Part shown: positions 1 through 8,877 of the stretch, piece by piece
Layout of the letters: every line of letters begins with the position of its first letter
How positions within the stretch are numbered: the first letter of the stretch is position 1
Position numbers and translations under genes: made by a program
Notes under the pieces: generated by a model
What the model was told of the DNA's origin: nothing
The model's database searches: none
The model's input: only the letters and a program-made list of their open reading frames with translations
Assembly: GCF_963665995.1 (NCBI RefSeq)
Contig: NZ_OY762512.1
Location: 4,712,001 to 4,776,000, forward strand
Origin: Pleurocapsa sp. FMAR1
Lineage (GTDB): Bacteria > Cyanobacteriota > Cyanobacteriia > Cyanobacteriales > Xenococcaceae
Reading direction: 5' to 3'
DNA length: 64,000 nucleotides

Positions 1-362
1 GAGTTGGTTCGCTGTGGGCAAATCAAGATGATGTACAGCAGGCTTTGAGTAATGTACCCGACAGCAGCTCTAGAATTGTGATGATGCACAATCCAGACTC
101 ATTTGAGAAACTTCCAGCCAACTCAGCCCCCTTAGCAGTATCAGGACACACTCACGGAGGACAGGTGCGTGTCCCAGGTATGCCTCAATGGTCGTGGTTG
201 CGGTTTGTGGAAAAAGATAAAGTTTATGCCGATGGTTGGGCAAAAGGTTTTGGCAAACCTAATAATCAGCTTTATGTCAACCCGGGCATAGGCATGAGCA
301 TTGCACCTATACGTCTATTTTGCCCGCCAGAATTAACTTTTTTTACTCTTGAACTGGACTAA
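1..362 (+). CDS. Metallophosphoesterase, C-terminal part (5' end outside window)
   Basis: The frame is open from the left edge (VGSLWANQDD...) to the TAA at 360-362, so the gene begins before the window. The motif GHTHGGQ, with the metal-binding GHTH signature of calcineurin-like phosphoesterases, is followed by NPGIGMSIAPIRLFCPPEL, an ending typical of the YkuE/YaeI-like membrane-associated subfamily. Only about the last 120 residues are visible, so upstream metal ligands cannot be checked. Family members hydrolyse phosphoester or UDP-sugar lipid substrates; the substrate here is unknown. It converges on the next gene with a 4-base overlap of the ends. Confidence 0.85.
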   Translation, partial: VGSLWANQDDVQQALSNVPDSSSRIVMMHNPDSFEKLPANSAPLAVSGHTHGGQVRVPGMPQWSWLRFVEKDKVYADGWAKGFGKPNNQLYVNPGIGMSIAPIRLFCPPELTFFTLELD

Positions 363-928
363 ACTTCCTCTTTTGAGATCCAATTGAGTAATCCTAAAGA
401 GTTTGCGCCACCAAAAAAATGTGCGCCCAGGATGTTGAGTTGCGCTAAGACTAATAATAAGTCAGCGATTTTGATTACCTGTTCCCTTTCATATACAGCA
501 ACCCCTTGTGGTCGGGCAATCGCACCTGCAACCAAAGAAATTAAGCTAATTTCAGTGGCGATCAAGGCTAACAGCAGTCCCCCAAAACTAACTAATAAGC
601 CGATACGGAGCATCTGAATAATCTCCGTTCTACTAGGTTGAACACCAGGGTTAACTCGCTGTAATTTTTTGGCTAAACGACTATATCGCCAAGCCCAGTA
701 GACTCTAAAACCTAAAGCCAGCAGGCTAAACATGGCGATAAAAATACCTGCCCCAGTACCGCTGTTAGTCGCGCCACGACTAAATACCACCAGTAATAAT
801 GTCACTCCCGATATAGTACCCAAAATTAGATGAATCCAGTAGCTAATACGGCTCAATATGCGAAAGGTACGGGCAAATTTTTGTTTGTTGGGTAGTTGTT
901 TATTTGTTGATTCTACTGGCTCATACAT
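359..928 (-). CDS. DUF3611 family membrane protein (TIC21/PIC1-like)
   Basis: This 189-residue protein has four hydrophobic segments at about residues 31-50, 61-80, 107-131 and 153-173, with a basic cytoplasmic linker (RYSRLAKKLQR). The pattern and the motif LNILGAHFFGGANSLGLL match the cyanobacterial/chloroplast DUF3611 family, whose plant member TIC21/PIC1 sits in the inner envelope and has been linked to protein import and to iron permeation. A role in iron homeostasis is therefore a family-level suggestion, not something visible here. The start ATG at 926-928 gives the usual family length. It is transcribed away from the upstream exported-protein gene. Confidence 0.8.
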   Translation of the reverse strand: MYEPVESTNKQLPNKQKFARTFRILSRISYWIHLILGTISGVTLLLVVFSRGATNSGTGAGIFIAMFSLLALGFRVYWAWRYSRLAKKLQRVNPGVQPSRTEIIQMLRIGLLVSFGGLLLALIATEISLISLVAGAIARPQGVAVYEREQVIKIADLLLVLAQLNILGAHFFGGANSLGLLNWISKEEV

Positions 929-967
929 ATTTTTACACTAATCAAAAAGCGATCGCTCTTTTAGCCA

Positions 968-1445
968 TTACTTTAAAAGACCTTCATTTTTGGCAGCAGG
1001 ACAAATGCTATCCACCACTAAAACAGGCTTTTCATTATATTCAGCTTCTATTTGTTGCTGTACATCCAAATCCCAGGTCTAGTTCATAATCACGCTCGAC
1101 ATCAGCTAGGACTAAAGTTCTTAGTTTTCTGACCTGTAGCTGGAGATCGTCTGCATTTTCTGGAACAACTCGATCCCAGACATTGATAACTAGAACTTGA
1201 TCGCCTTCCAAAAACCCTTCTTTTTCAATAACAAAAGATACTCTAGGATCGACCTTTTCTACTTCACCTCTGACGGTTACTTCTTCACCTGAAGTATTAT
1301 TTTTATCCTCTGATATCTCTTCAATCGTTGTGTTTGCGTCTGTTTCCTGCGCTTTTAATTCTTTAGATTCGACAGTAGTAAAAATTGCAGCAGAAGCTGA
1401 TAATAATACTGAACTTCTACTAATTAATAAATCAAATTTTGACAT
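968..1445 (-). pseudogene. Exported OB-fold-like hypothetical protein with a C-terminal frameshift
   Basis: The first frame encodes 134 residues: a short N-terminal hydrophobic stretch (about 8-25), an acidic low-complexity linker, then VTVRGEVEKV...FVIEKEGFLEGDQVLVIN, resembling small cyanobacterial exported beta-barrel proteins. The frame ends at 1041 with an out-of-character tail (GFGCTATNRS). The next frame on the same strand, from about 1075 down to a stop at 968-970, reads DLDVQQQIEAEYNEKPVLVV, which looks like the natural ending. A one-base indel near 1065-1080 would join the two. It may be a real frameshift mutation or a sequencing error. Function is unknown. Confidence 0.6.
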
Positions 1446-1995
1446 TTATTTCTTTATTCTTTATCAGCAAATATTAGCTACCTTATTAGATAATAAATAA
1501 CCAATTTATAGAGTATATTCTCTTATTTCTGGATTTTATTTCTCTGCCTATTGATGGATATTATGCTGTTTCTCTAAAATAGCGAAAGACTTCGGTTGTG
1601 TTATGTTTCGGGGTTAGGGTGTTGGATATAGGTGTGATAAGAGGTATAGAGATTTTTACTAATTATAATGTATATTTTTATTTCTCTTACTTTTGAGAAT
1701 TGGTATTAGTCTCATTTTTTCCAATATTTTTAACCAATATTCTAATTTTTGTTACTGTAATTGCATTAAGTTAGTTTATCCGCTAAACTAATTTGCATTT
1801 AAATTACATATATTGAGTATTTAGGGCGTGTCATCATTTGGGGGGCAAGATGCTTGACTTATGGCGATCGCTTTTTTAAATTTGAACTTTATTCTATTAT
1901 TTTTAACCTTAAAGCTTTAAGCTCTGAGCTAAAGATTTAATCTTCTTGCTTATAAACATTTATTTCAAGTTTTATTTTTGGTATTCCTCAATTTT
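1446..1995. other. Gene-free AT-rich stretch
   Basis: No convincing coding sequence is seen on either strand. The stretch is AT-rich with one HIP1-like site near 1864. An imperfect hairpin around 1914-1933 (CTTTAAGC paired with GCTAAAG) lies downstream of the acyl-CoA dehydrogenase gene on the minus strand. It might end that transcript, but it has no clean U tract. Confidence 0.4.
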
Positions 1996-3438
1996 TTAGT
2001 ATGCTTTTGCCCTGGAAGTTACAGCGACTTTTGGTGCTGACTCTTTTTCAGCAACTTCTGCTAGCAATTCTTCGGCTAACTGTTTTTTAGCTGCTGCATC
2101 CATTTTCTTAATCTCATTATGCAGGACTCGCTCATTTACTGATTGATTCCAGTAGTCGAGAGCTTCATAGCCATCAAACAGAGCAAACTTGCCCACAAAT
2201 TGCCGTAAAACCTCATTGGTAGGACCCATAACCCAGCCAGCTTTGCCATCACGCAGATATCTTTCAATGCCTAATTCTTTTTTAAAACCCGTTCCGCCAC
2301 AAGCATGAAGCATTTTATCCGTAACCTGAGCTACGTTTTTCGCTGCAATAAATTTAATCTGCCAATACCAGTGCAGATAAGCTGAACGAGGGTTAACAGA
2401 AGCATTCTGATGAAGTGTCCAATCACAGTTATCAGTCAAGTCATCCATCAGCTTTGCCATAGAGAATACAAAACTACGAGAGGCATTACTATCCATAATC
2501 GCTTCGCCAAAGTAGTCCTGAATTGTGGGATAGTCAGCCACGCGCATTCCCACATCAATATGCTTCTTCTTGGTTGTGTGACGTTTAGCAATATCGATCG
2601 CTCCCATGGCAATGCCATTCCAACAAGCCGAAGAACAAAGCAGGAAAAACGGATCGACTATTTCATCATTGGCGATCGCACCTTCTCCTATTTCACCGAT
2701 CATTCTTTCTTGGGGAATTTTTACATTATCAACTAATAAAGTTCCCGACTGATTACCCCGCAAACCAAGAGCATCCCATTTTTTAGGTTCGGCTTGTACT
2801 TCGTCTGCATAAACCAAGAAACAAGATAAATCGGAGTAGTCACCATCAAAGTCGGGGCTAGTAGTTTGCACCACATACCAATCAGCAAAGCCCGCAGATG
2901 TCGTCCAGGAAGCTTTTTTCAAAACTTCCCATCCTCCAGCTACTTTTTTGGCTTTAGAAGAGAAGGGATACCAAAAGTGAGAACCAGTTTCAGGATCGGA
3001 AAAAGAAAGCGTGCCAATAAATACATCCGAGTCTAAACGCTTTAAAACCTGCTGTAGTTCCAAGTTGCGATTGGCACGAAACAAAGCCGTTGCTACTGCT
3101 GCCAAGTGCATCGTATAGCACATTGCCGTACTCGGACAACCATAGCGGGCGATCGTTTCAACCACCATTGCAGCACAAGTATGATTTTCGCCTAAACCGC
3201 CCCATTTTTTAGGTACTAAAAGCCCTAGTAAACCAAGTGATGCAAGAGCCTCAAAATTCTTACGGGGATAAATTAAAGCAGCATCGGATTCAATGGCGTT
3301 GGGACGTAAAGTAGTGGCGCAAAGCTCGATTAACTTGGTCTGTAATTCTTTTTGAGATGGAGTTAAAAGCCACTGCGGATCGAGATCGTAGCTTAAACCC
3401 CAAAACGGTTCTTTATTCCAGGTTTTGGTAGCAGACAT
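1996..3438 (-). CDS. Acyl-CoA dehydrogenase family flavoprotein
   Basis: This 480-residue protein has the acyl-CoA dehydrogenase layout: a helical N-terminal domain (about 25-135), a beta middle domain with SFSDPETGS (about 145-153) and SWTTSAGFADWYVV, and a helical C-terminal domain with HACGGTGFKKELGIERYLRD (about 378-397). GPTNEVLR places a Glu at about residue 409, where this family carries its catalytic base. The middle domain ends in LGLRGNQSGTLLVDNVKIP, as expected. About 60 extra C-terminal residues are charged and Ala/Lys/Glu rich. These enzymes oxidise acyl-CoA or related substrates with FAD; the substrate is unknown, and no beta-oxidation genes are adjacent. It is divergent from the MOSC gene. 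Confidence 0.85.
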   Translation of the reverse strand: MSATKTWNKEPFWGLSYDLDPQWLLTPSQKELQTKLIELCATTLRPNAIESDAALIYPRKNFEALASLGLLGLLVPKKWGGLGENHTCAAMVVETIARYGCPSTAMCYTMHLAAVATALFRANRNLELQQVLKRLDSDVFIGTLSFSDPETGSHFWYPFSSKAKKVAGGWEVLKKASWTTSAGFADWYVVQTTSPDFDGDYSDLSCFLVYADEVQAEPKKWDALGLRGNQSGTLLVDNVKIPQERMIGEIGEGAIANDEIVDPFFLLCSSACWNGIAMGAIDIAKRHTTKKKHIDVGMRVADYPTIQDYFGEAIMDSNASRSFVFSMAKLMDDLTDNCDWTLHQNASVNPRSAYLHWYWQIKFIAAKNVAQVTDKMLHACGGTGFKKELGIERYLRDGKAGWVMGPTNEVLRQFVGKFALFDGYEALDYWNQSVNERVLHNEIKKMDAAAKKQLAEELLAEVAEKESAPKVAVTSRAKAY

Positions 3439-3772
3439 AATATACTTTCTCTCTTAAAAGTTTTTTCGAGGCTGTATTTTGCACTTTGTTTTAATATAAA
3501 GGCGATCTAATTTGGCAAAAGTATAACTTGGCACACTTGTTATATCAAGTCCTGATAATCGCTATGAATAAAATATGCGTCCACGAAATATTAAAGCCGT
3601 GTCTAAAAAACTTGCGACTCGCTTGTTAGTCAGCTTCAGTTTTTGATAAATAGTTTTAAAAACTTCCTCTCAAGATTAGCGATCTATAGCGGGAAAGTAA
3701 CACTGCTTACTATTGAACAAAGCCATTTCTACTATGCTGTGATGCAATATCTCTTGTAAATGAGGTCAGAAA
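3439..3772. other. Divergent intergenic region between the dehydrogenase and MOSC genes
   Basis: No gene is seen. It must hold the promoters of the two divergent genes. A GAGG ribosome-binding motif precedes the ATG of the MOSC gene at 3773. A weak TTGAAC element near 3713 could be a -35 box, but its spacing to a -10 is poor. Confidence 0.3.
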
Positions 3773-4570
3773 ATGTCCCCAATCGGTGAAATCGAAAGCA
3801 TCTGGCGTTACCCAGTTAAGAGTATGAGGGGGGAAACCCTTGATGAAATCTTTGTCTCTTTCGCTGGCGTAATGGGCGATCGCCTATACGGAATTATTAA
3901 CGGCGACGGTAATCGGGCTTTTCCTTGGTACACTATCCGAGACTATGAAGCACTTTTGCTATATCAGCCTCGCTATAAAAACCATAGTGCTACTCTACAA
4001 CCAGAAAACTTAGCAGCAGCACAAAAAATGCCTCCAGGCATCAATTCTCTCTACCCCGATCAAAATCAGTTTAGCGTTGAAGTTGAAACTCCAGATAGTG
4101 ATGTTTATAGCCTTGAGAACAATGATTTTTTAGACCATCTAAAATCTCTGACGGGTAATCAAAATCTCAGCCTGCACTTTAGCCAAAGAAGTCAGTATGA
4201 TTGCCGACCATTATCTATATTTTCTGTGGAAATGCGAGATCTTTTGGTAGAAGAGCTTGGGATGAACATTGATAAACGGCAGTTTCGAGCCAATTTTTAT
4301 GTCAAGTGGGATGACCAATCGATAGATGAAAATGACTTAGTTGGTCATCGCTTAAAGATTGGCGATCGCTTAGAAATCAACGTACTCGAACGCGATCCAA
4401 GATGCAAAGTAATCACCGTCAATCCAGATACAGCAGCAGTAGATTCTAAACTAATTAAGCATATTGCTCAGTCCCATGAAGGTTATGCAGGGGTGTATGG
4501 GGCTGTACTTGTCGAAGGCATGGTTAAAGCAGGCGATCGCATTGAACTTTTATCTAGATACCGTTTTTAA
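3773..4570 (+). CDS. MOSC domain-containing protein
   Basis: The 265-residue protein has an N-terminal beta-barrel opening (IESIWRYPVKSMRGE, residues 7-21) typical of MOSC_N domains, and a MOSC domain with RPLSIFSVE (about 145-153) and RFRANFYV-like text. The motif RDPRCKVITVNPDT holds the conserved Cys (about residue 211) that in this superfamily receives sulfur from sulfurases or takes part in molybdenum-cofactor binding. The likely role is transfer or reduction chemistry involving a Moco or sulfur carrier; the partner is unknown. The start is supported by GAGG 8-11 bases upstream. It converges with, and overlaps by 17 bases, a truncated beta-helix gene. Confidence 0.85.
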   Translation: MSPIGEIESIWRYPVKSMRGETLDEIFVSFAGVMGDRLYGIINGDGNRAFPWYTIRDYEALLLYQPRYKNHSATLQPENLAAAQKMPPGINSLYPDQNQFSVEVETPDSDVYSLENNDFLDHLKSLTGNQNLSLHFSQRSQYDCRPLSIFSVEMRDLLVEELGMNIDKRQFRANFYVKWDDQSIDENDLVGHRLKIGDRLEINVLERDPRCKVITVNPDTAAVDSKLIKHIAQSHEGYAGVYGAVLVEGMVKAGDRIELLSRYRF

Positions 4571-5051
4571 CATATAAACCGCCACCAGAAGATGCTCCTT
4601 GATCGACTACAACAATTTTGTTGCTGTGAATGCTAGAGTTTACTACGTTCAGGTTTGCTCCTTCTACGTAAACTGCGCCACCACGTTTTGCAGTGTTGTT
4701 ACCATAAAGTTGGCTATCAATAATAAATAGGTTTTCATAGCTGAAGATTGCTCCACCAGTCTCAACGGGTGAACCACCAGTTAATTTGAGGCTATTTAGA
4801 GTTACGTCGATATCTATTGCATCATTATTATCATTGATGTTGAAGATGCGATCGCGTCCAGTCTGAGTAATAACAGTACCTGCACCAGTAATATTTACTG
4901 AATCAGAGATTGTTAAAGCAGAGTTTAAAAATATGTTTCCTACTTCGATAGAAATATTGTCAAAACCTGGGTTTTCATTCGCTGCTAAGATAGCTGCACT
5001 TAAAGAACCGTTACCTGAAGCGTTCGAGTTTGTAACTGTAAAATTTTTCAT
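4554..5051 (-). pseudogene. Truncated right-handed beta-helix exported protein
   Basis: The 165 residues begin like the large cyanobacterial surface proteins (FTVTNSNASGNGSLSAAI, then pectate-lyase-like turns such as SVNITGAGTVITQ and GGAIFSYENL). Repeats of GGAVYVEGANLNVVNSSIHSN type form parallel beta-helix coils. Relatives are usually several hundred residues or longer with many coils. This one stops after about five turns, exactly where it runs into the 3' end of the MOSC gene, so it looks like the 5' remnant of a longer gene cut by rearrangement. It may still be translated. No classical signal peptide is seen, as is usual for this group. Confidence 0.6.
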
Positions 5052-5429
5052 AATTATTGTTGGCTTTTAATTTTTAGTAATTAATTTTTCATCAATTTGT
5101 GTAGCAAATAAGCCTTTTTATAAGAATTTTTTGCTACTTACTGCACTGTGAACCTTGATATTGCACAGACAGAAGGTTATTAAATTAAGGTAGTAATTTA
5201 GACTACTTAAATACTTTTAGGTGTTTCTACTTTGATAACACCAGCAAATTTCGATGTCTATGTTTTTGAAACGGCTTCATAGACTTTTCATTTGAAATTA
5301 AGCTTTATATAAAGCAACTATTAAATCTGAATATACCTGTGATTTAGAACAACATAACTGTTTGAGCAATACAGCGGTTTGCATATCGATATGAAACAAT
5401 GATCTTCATGAATACAATCTAGTGTATTT

Positions 5430-5549
5430 GATAGCGATCGCGAGAGCAGAAAATTAGGCAAACAGTTCAAGGTAAGCAAAGGAATGGTATGAAATTTAAT
5501 TAAACTTAAAAGAGAGAGAAATATTGGATTGCCAATTTCTGTTGCATAA
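5430..5549 (+). pseudogene. IS630-family transposase N-terminal remnant
   Basis: One frame reads RKLGKQFKVSKGMV, then a TGA at 5490, then NLIKLKRERNIGLPISVA and a TAA at 5547. This matches the N-terminal helix-turn-helix of IS630-type transposases (the AKxFKVSKGTVxxWIxxYRExG pattern). The internal stop and the absence of a downstream DDE domain show it is dead. No terminal repeats were found. Confidence 0.5.
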
Positions 5550-5661
5550 TACGTTCAGTTGACTGGGAAAAAAGTGTAGCATCGGCACGAGTGGAAATCG
5601 AAAACTGGCACGACCATACATATACAGATTTATTCACGCTTCTTGAACGGCGCATTCGCAA

Positions 5662-5867
5662 GGGGCTGTGGGCAGAAGCTGCGTCTGCCCTTTATAAGCC
5701 CCGCGCCAGCGTCCCGAAGCGCGAAAGTGTGGTCTTTGCCAGTGGAAATGCTCCCGTCTAGGGAGCTTATTCCACGCTGGCGGTGGGGGTCTCCCCCATG
5801 AACAACTTTCGTAAGAAGGGACTTTGAGGCGTTAGCCTCTGTGTCGCTACAACGGGTTACGAACCCG
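5662..5867. repeat. Mosaic of five tandem hairpins (palindromic repeat island)
   Basis: Five perfect or near-perfect inverted repeats follow one another. At 5662-5702 the outer arm is GGGGCT and the inner arm GGGCAGA. At 5739-5780 the arms are TGGAAATGCTCCC and GGGAGCTTATTCCA. At 5784-5798 the arms are TGGGGG and CCCCCA. At 5826-5839 they are GAGGC and GCCTC, and at 5853-5867 CGGGTT and AACCCG. The block is far more GC-rich than its flanks and contains no credible gene. It resembles the clustered palindromic repeats of large cyanobacterial genomes. The second hairpin is a relative of the element inserted in azlC at 6571-6640. Confidence 0.7.
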
Positions 5868-6174
5868 CAACGCGCTGCATCGCTTTTAAAAATTGAAGAA
5901 CAGTGGCAAATTACTGGCAAAATCTTCGTGCAACATTGATGAAATTAAGTGGAGTTTGTATTTTAAAAATGAATAGTCTTTGACGAATGAAGTTCTAGAA
6001 GGCGATCGCACTTACATCTCCAACTTTTTCCAGAACTAATACAGCAAGTGAAAAAGATAGCTGGTAGTGATGAGTATGTTTCATTATGATGCAACTGCAA
6101 AAACGTACAAGAAATATAATTTAGGCTTCTCTAAACTTGAGTTTAGGTTAATTTCTAAATGTTGAGGAGCAAAA

Positions 6175-6963
6175 TTGAATCAAAACCAGGTTGATCGCCA
6201 TTCGCCATCAAAAGAGTTTATTTCTGGGGCAAAAGCTATTATACCTTTGGTTATTGGCGCAATTCCCTTTGGCATTATTTTCGGCACTCTGGCTCAAAGT
6301 AGTGGTTTGTCTTTTGGTGGTGCGATCGCTATGTCCGCCTTGGTTTTTGCTGGTTCGGCTCAGTTTATTGCGTTGGGGTTGTTAGCTACGGGAACACCTT
6401 TGCCGATAATTATCTTGACTACTTTTGTGGTTAATTTGCGCCATTTACTTTATTCTCTTAGCTTAGTGAGGTACGTTCAAGATTTATTGCCGATTTGGAA
6501 AATCATCCTCGGTTTCTGGCTTACTGATGAAGTATTTGCTGTAGTAATTAATCGTTATGCTGAAGGCGATTGCGAAGCTAGAGCGGGTGGAAACGCTTCT
6601 GTTCAAGAAGCTTGTTCCACACCCGCTAGTAGGCATCGCTCTAGGCACAAGCACTGGTATTACTTTGGTGCAGCTATATTTATGTACACCAACTGGCAGA
6701 TTTGCACTCTGCTTGGTTTAACTATCGGTCATCTTATCCCAGATGCTACCAGTTGGGGTTTGGATTTTGCCATGTCGGTTACTTTCATTGGTATGGTTAT
6801 GCCATATATCCGAAATAAACCAATTGCGATCGCCGTTGTTGTCTCAGGAATTACAGCTTTACTGACTCAGAATTTTCCCTATCAGTCAGGTTTAATGGTG
6901 GCAGCTACAGCAGGAATCATGGCTGGTATGGTTGCTAAAAAGATGGGCATTGCATCAGTATAG
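6175..6963 (+). CDS. azlC: AzlC family branched-chain amino acid exporter subunit with an in-frame palindromic insert
   Basis: This integral membrane protein exports branched-chain amino acids (or azaleucine) together with AzlD. Hydrophobic helices run through [20 protein letters not shown] (about 19-38), [13 protein letters not shown] and [14 protein letters not shown], which are family signatures, and a C-terminal set ending [10 protein letters not shown]. It starts at TTG 6175 behind GAGGAG. Residues about 132-156 ([20 protein letters not shown]) are hydrophilic and foreign to the family. They are encoded by a palindromic repeat at 6571-6640 that keeps the frame and falls in the loop just before [16 protein letters not shown]. 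The protein is about 25 residues longer than usual and may still fold. azlD follows 104 bases downstream. Confidence 0.88.
   Translation: MNQNQVDRHSPSKEFISGAKAIIPLVIGAIPFGIIFGTLAQSSGLSFGGAIAMSALVFAGSAQFIALGLLATGTPLPIIILTTFVVNLRHLLYSLSLVRYVQDLLPIWKIILGFWLTDEVFAVVINRYAEGDCEARAGGNASVQEACSTPASRHRSRHKHWYYFGAAIFMYTNWQICTLLGLTIGHLIPDATSWGLDFAMSVTFIGMVMPYIRNKPIAIAVVVSGITALLTQNFPYQSGLMVAATAGIMAGMVAKKMGIASV
6571..6640. repeat. Palindromic repeat inserted in-frame in azlC
   Basis: The inverted repeat has AGCGGGTG (6582-6589) pairing CACCCGCT (6620-6627), TGGAA (6588-6592) pairing TTCCA (6615-6619), and GCTTCT (6595-6600) pairing AGAAGC (6606-6611) around a GTTCA loop. Its core, GTGGAAAYGCTYC with the matching GAAGCTTRTTCCAC arm, recurs in the intergenic hairpin at 5739-5780. 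Here it is translated as a loop of AzlC. Confidence 0.75.
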
Positions 6964-6975
6964 GATGGTTGAGTT

Positions 6976-7010
6976 TGACGGGGAGACTGGGAGATTTGGA
7001 GACTGGGGGA
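6976..7010 (+). repeat. GGGAGACTGGGAG-type short dispersed repeat
   Basis: The segment between azlC and azlD reads as repeats of GGGAGACT and GGAGACTGGGG. The complementary form occurs at 15426-15466 (AGTCTCCTAGTCTCC units) and at 27876-27897 (AGTCTCCCAGTCTCCC). It is a short tandem motif common in cyanobacterial intergenic DNA; no function is known to me. Confidence 0.55.
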
Positions 7011-7067
7011 AAGATCGATCTTTATTTGTTCTAGCTTAATCCATAACGAAACAAAGCTAAAAAATTT

Positions 7068-7400
7068 ATGTCTAAACAAGAATTTTATTTAATTGGGGCG
7101 ATGGCGGTGGTTACGTTCCTGATTCGCTATCCTTTCTTAGCTTTTAGCAATCGAATCAAACTTCCCGCTCAACTAATTGACGCACTGGAGTTTCTTCCTC
7201 CTGCTATTCTTACGGCAATTATAGTTCCTGCGGTATTAATGCCAACGGGAGATAAAATTTTATTGAGTTATACTAACGCTAAACTAGTCGGCGCGATCGC
7301 AGCTATCCTCATTAGCTGGCGTACTAAAAATCTTCTCGCTACTATTATTGGCGGAATGCTAACGTTTTTAATTTGGCAATGGTTATTGAGTGTTGCCTGA
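7068..7400 (+). CDS. azlD: AzlD family branched-chain amino acid exporter subunit
   Basis: This small partner of AzlC (110 residues) has four hydrophobic segments (about 7-27, 44-62, 67-86 and 89-108). The N-terminal MAVVTFLIRYPFL and the motif LEFLPPAILTAIIVP match the AzlD family, which forms the two-component exporter with AzlC in the cytoplasmic membrane. It lies 104 bases after azlC on the same strand, the usual arrangement, and the gap holds only a short GGGAGACT repeat. Length is normal for the family. Confidence 0.9.
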   Translation: MSKQEFYLIGAMAVVTFLIRYPFLAFSNRIKLPAQLIDALEFLPPAILTAIIVPAVLMPTGDKILLSYTNAKLVGAIAAILISWRTKNLLATIIGGMLTFLIWQWLLSVA

Positions 7401-7418
7401 ATAAATCAAATTCGATAA

Positions 7419-8819
7419 TTATGGTTCTGTAACACTGTCTCTAGCGGCGACAAAAGCCCGAACAGAACGGGTAATATCCTCCTCCGTCGTCGCCCACGAG
7501 CAAACGCTAACCCGAATGGCAGCTTTGTCGTCCCATTTTGTCCCACCTACCCAACATTCGCCAGATTTTTGAATATGGTGCATAGTCAGATTGGTCACTT
7601 CGTTGGTATCGCAAGCAACCAGCACCTGATTAAAAACAACATCATTTAAAATATGAAAGCCTTCTGCACTGAGTTCGCGACTCATTTGAACAGCTTTTTG
7701 ATGAAGACCAAACACTAATTGATCGACACCCGTTTTACCCAGGTATTTCAAGCTCGCCCAAAGTTCTATGACCCGCGCGCGCCTAGACATCTCAAGCGTG
7801 TAGAGCATCCCGTCGCGATTTTCATTATAGGCAAGGTATGAGCCAGAAGCCTGTAGGGCATGACTCAAAGCATCTTGATCGCTGCACATTACAATACCGC
7901 TATCATAAGGCGTATTAAGGGTTTTATGACCGTCAACAGACCAAGAATTTGCCTTTTCTATTCCTTTTGTCAGGTGGCGGAGTTTCTTTGAGCTAGCTGC
8001 CCAAAGACCAAAAGCTCCATCAATATGAACCCAAGCATTTGCATTAATAGCGCGATCGCAAATTTCATCTATAGGGTCGAACGCGCCAGAATTTACGTGT
8101 CCTGTTTGTAGAGTAACAATAGTGCTTTTGTCTAGTTTAGGAACCTGAGATAGAACAATTTTACCTTGGCTATCAGTGTCTACCCATTCCACGTTGTCTG
8201 TGCCAAAGCCTAACAGTGCAACCGCTTTAGCGACCGTTGCATGAGCTTGGCGACCAGCGACTATTCTAATTTTGGGCGCATTATTTAGTCCTTGCTTGTT
8301 AATGTCCCAGTGGTTGTTTTGCAAGACTCGATATCGAGCCGCCGCTAAACCACAGAAGGTTGCTAAGGAAGATCCACTAACAAAACCAGCTACGGTCTGA
8401 TTGGGCAAGCCCAGTAATTCTCTCAACCACGACTCAACAACTTCCTCAAGCTTTGAAGCAATGGGGGACATGACATAGAGTGCTGAATTTTGATCCCAAA
8501 AATCAGCCAGCCAGCGAACAGCCAGAGCCACTGGTAAAACCCCTCCGCAGACAAATCCAAAGTAACGTCCACCTATTTGTGAGGTCGTCGCAGGCGATCC
8601 ATATTTGTGTAGCTGCTTTAAAATCTCAACGGTTTCTCCGACACTATTAGGTAAGTCTTCAGTGAAGTTCTCTAAGTTTGCGATCGACTCATCTGTGGGA
8701 AAAACCGTTCGCTCACAGGCGTTGTCTGCGTATTCAAAAGCATAGTTTTGGGCTTGGTTAAATATCTCTTTGCGTTCCATCTCTTGGAACATTTTTTTTT
8801 GAAAGGTATCAGTCATCAT
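7419..8819 (-). CDS. PLP-dependent group II (aromatic-L-amino-acid type) decarboxylase
   Basis: The 466-residue enzyme belongs to the pyridoxal-phosphate decarboxylase family. Visible elements are FVSGSSLATFCGLAAAR (about 146-162, phosphate binding), AHAT with the ring-stacking His near 193, WVHIDGAFG with the Asp near 267, and SVDGHKTLNTPYDSG with the Schiff-base Lys near 299. It should remove the carboxyl group of an amino acid to give an amine; the substrate cannot be read from sequence. It starts at tandem ATGs at 8814-8819. It is divergent from the FadR-type regulator with only about 95 bases between coding starts, which suggests local control by that protein. Confidence 0.87.
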   Translation of the reverse strand: MMTDTFQKKMFQEMERKEIFNQAQNYAFEYADNACERTVFPTDESIANLENFTEDLPNSVGETVEILKQLHKYGSPATTSQIGGRYFGFVCGGVLPVALAVRWLADFWDQNSALYVMSPIASKLEEVVESWLRELLGLPNQTVAGFVSGSSLATFCGLAAARYRVLQNNHWDINKQGLNNAPKIRIVAGRQAHATVAKAVALLGFGTDNVEWVDTDSQGKIVLSQVPKLDKSTIVTLQTGHVNSGAFDPIDEICDRAINANAWVHIDGAFGLWAASSKKLRHLTKGIEKANSWSVDGHKTLNTPYDSGIVMCSDQDALSHALQASGSYLAYNENRDGMLYTLEMSRRARVIELWASLKYLGKTGVDQLVFGLHQKAVQMSRELSAEGFHILNDVVFNQVLVACDTNEVTNLTMHHIQKSGECWVGGTKWDDKAAIRVSVCSWATTEEDITRSVRAFVAARDSVTEP

Positions 8820-8838
8820 ACTTTATCTTTATTTAAAA

Positions 8839-8850
8839 CTATTCAATCAG
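8839..8850 (-). promoter_or_regulatory. 12-bp element shared by the decarboxylase and ligase upstream regions
   Basis: CTATTCAATCAG (plus strand) lies about 20 bases upstream of the decarboxylase ATG. The identical 12-mer lies at 12134-12145, 8 bases upstream of the glutamine-synthetase-like gene. Both sit beside a TTTATTTAAAA stretch. It could be a common promoter element or a regulator contact; this is inference from the repeat alone. Confidence 0.35.
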
Positions 8851-8877
8851 GCTCATTTTATAAAGCAAACGCCATAT

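Noticed and set aside
5630-5920. A 96-codon minus-strand frame
   Set aside because: It is made wholly of hairpin repeat sequence, has no family resemblance, and its codon use is unlike the neighbours.
5950-6100. Possible gene fragment reading LFPELIQQVKKIAGSDEY
   Set aside because: It is too short and isolated, without a start, and the similarity to any family could not be judged by eye.
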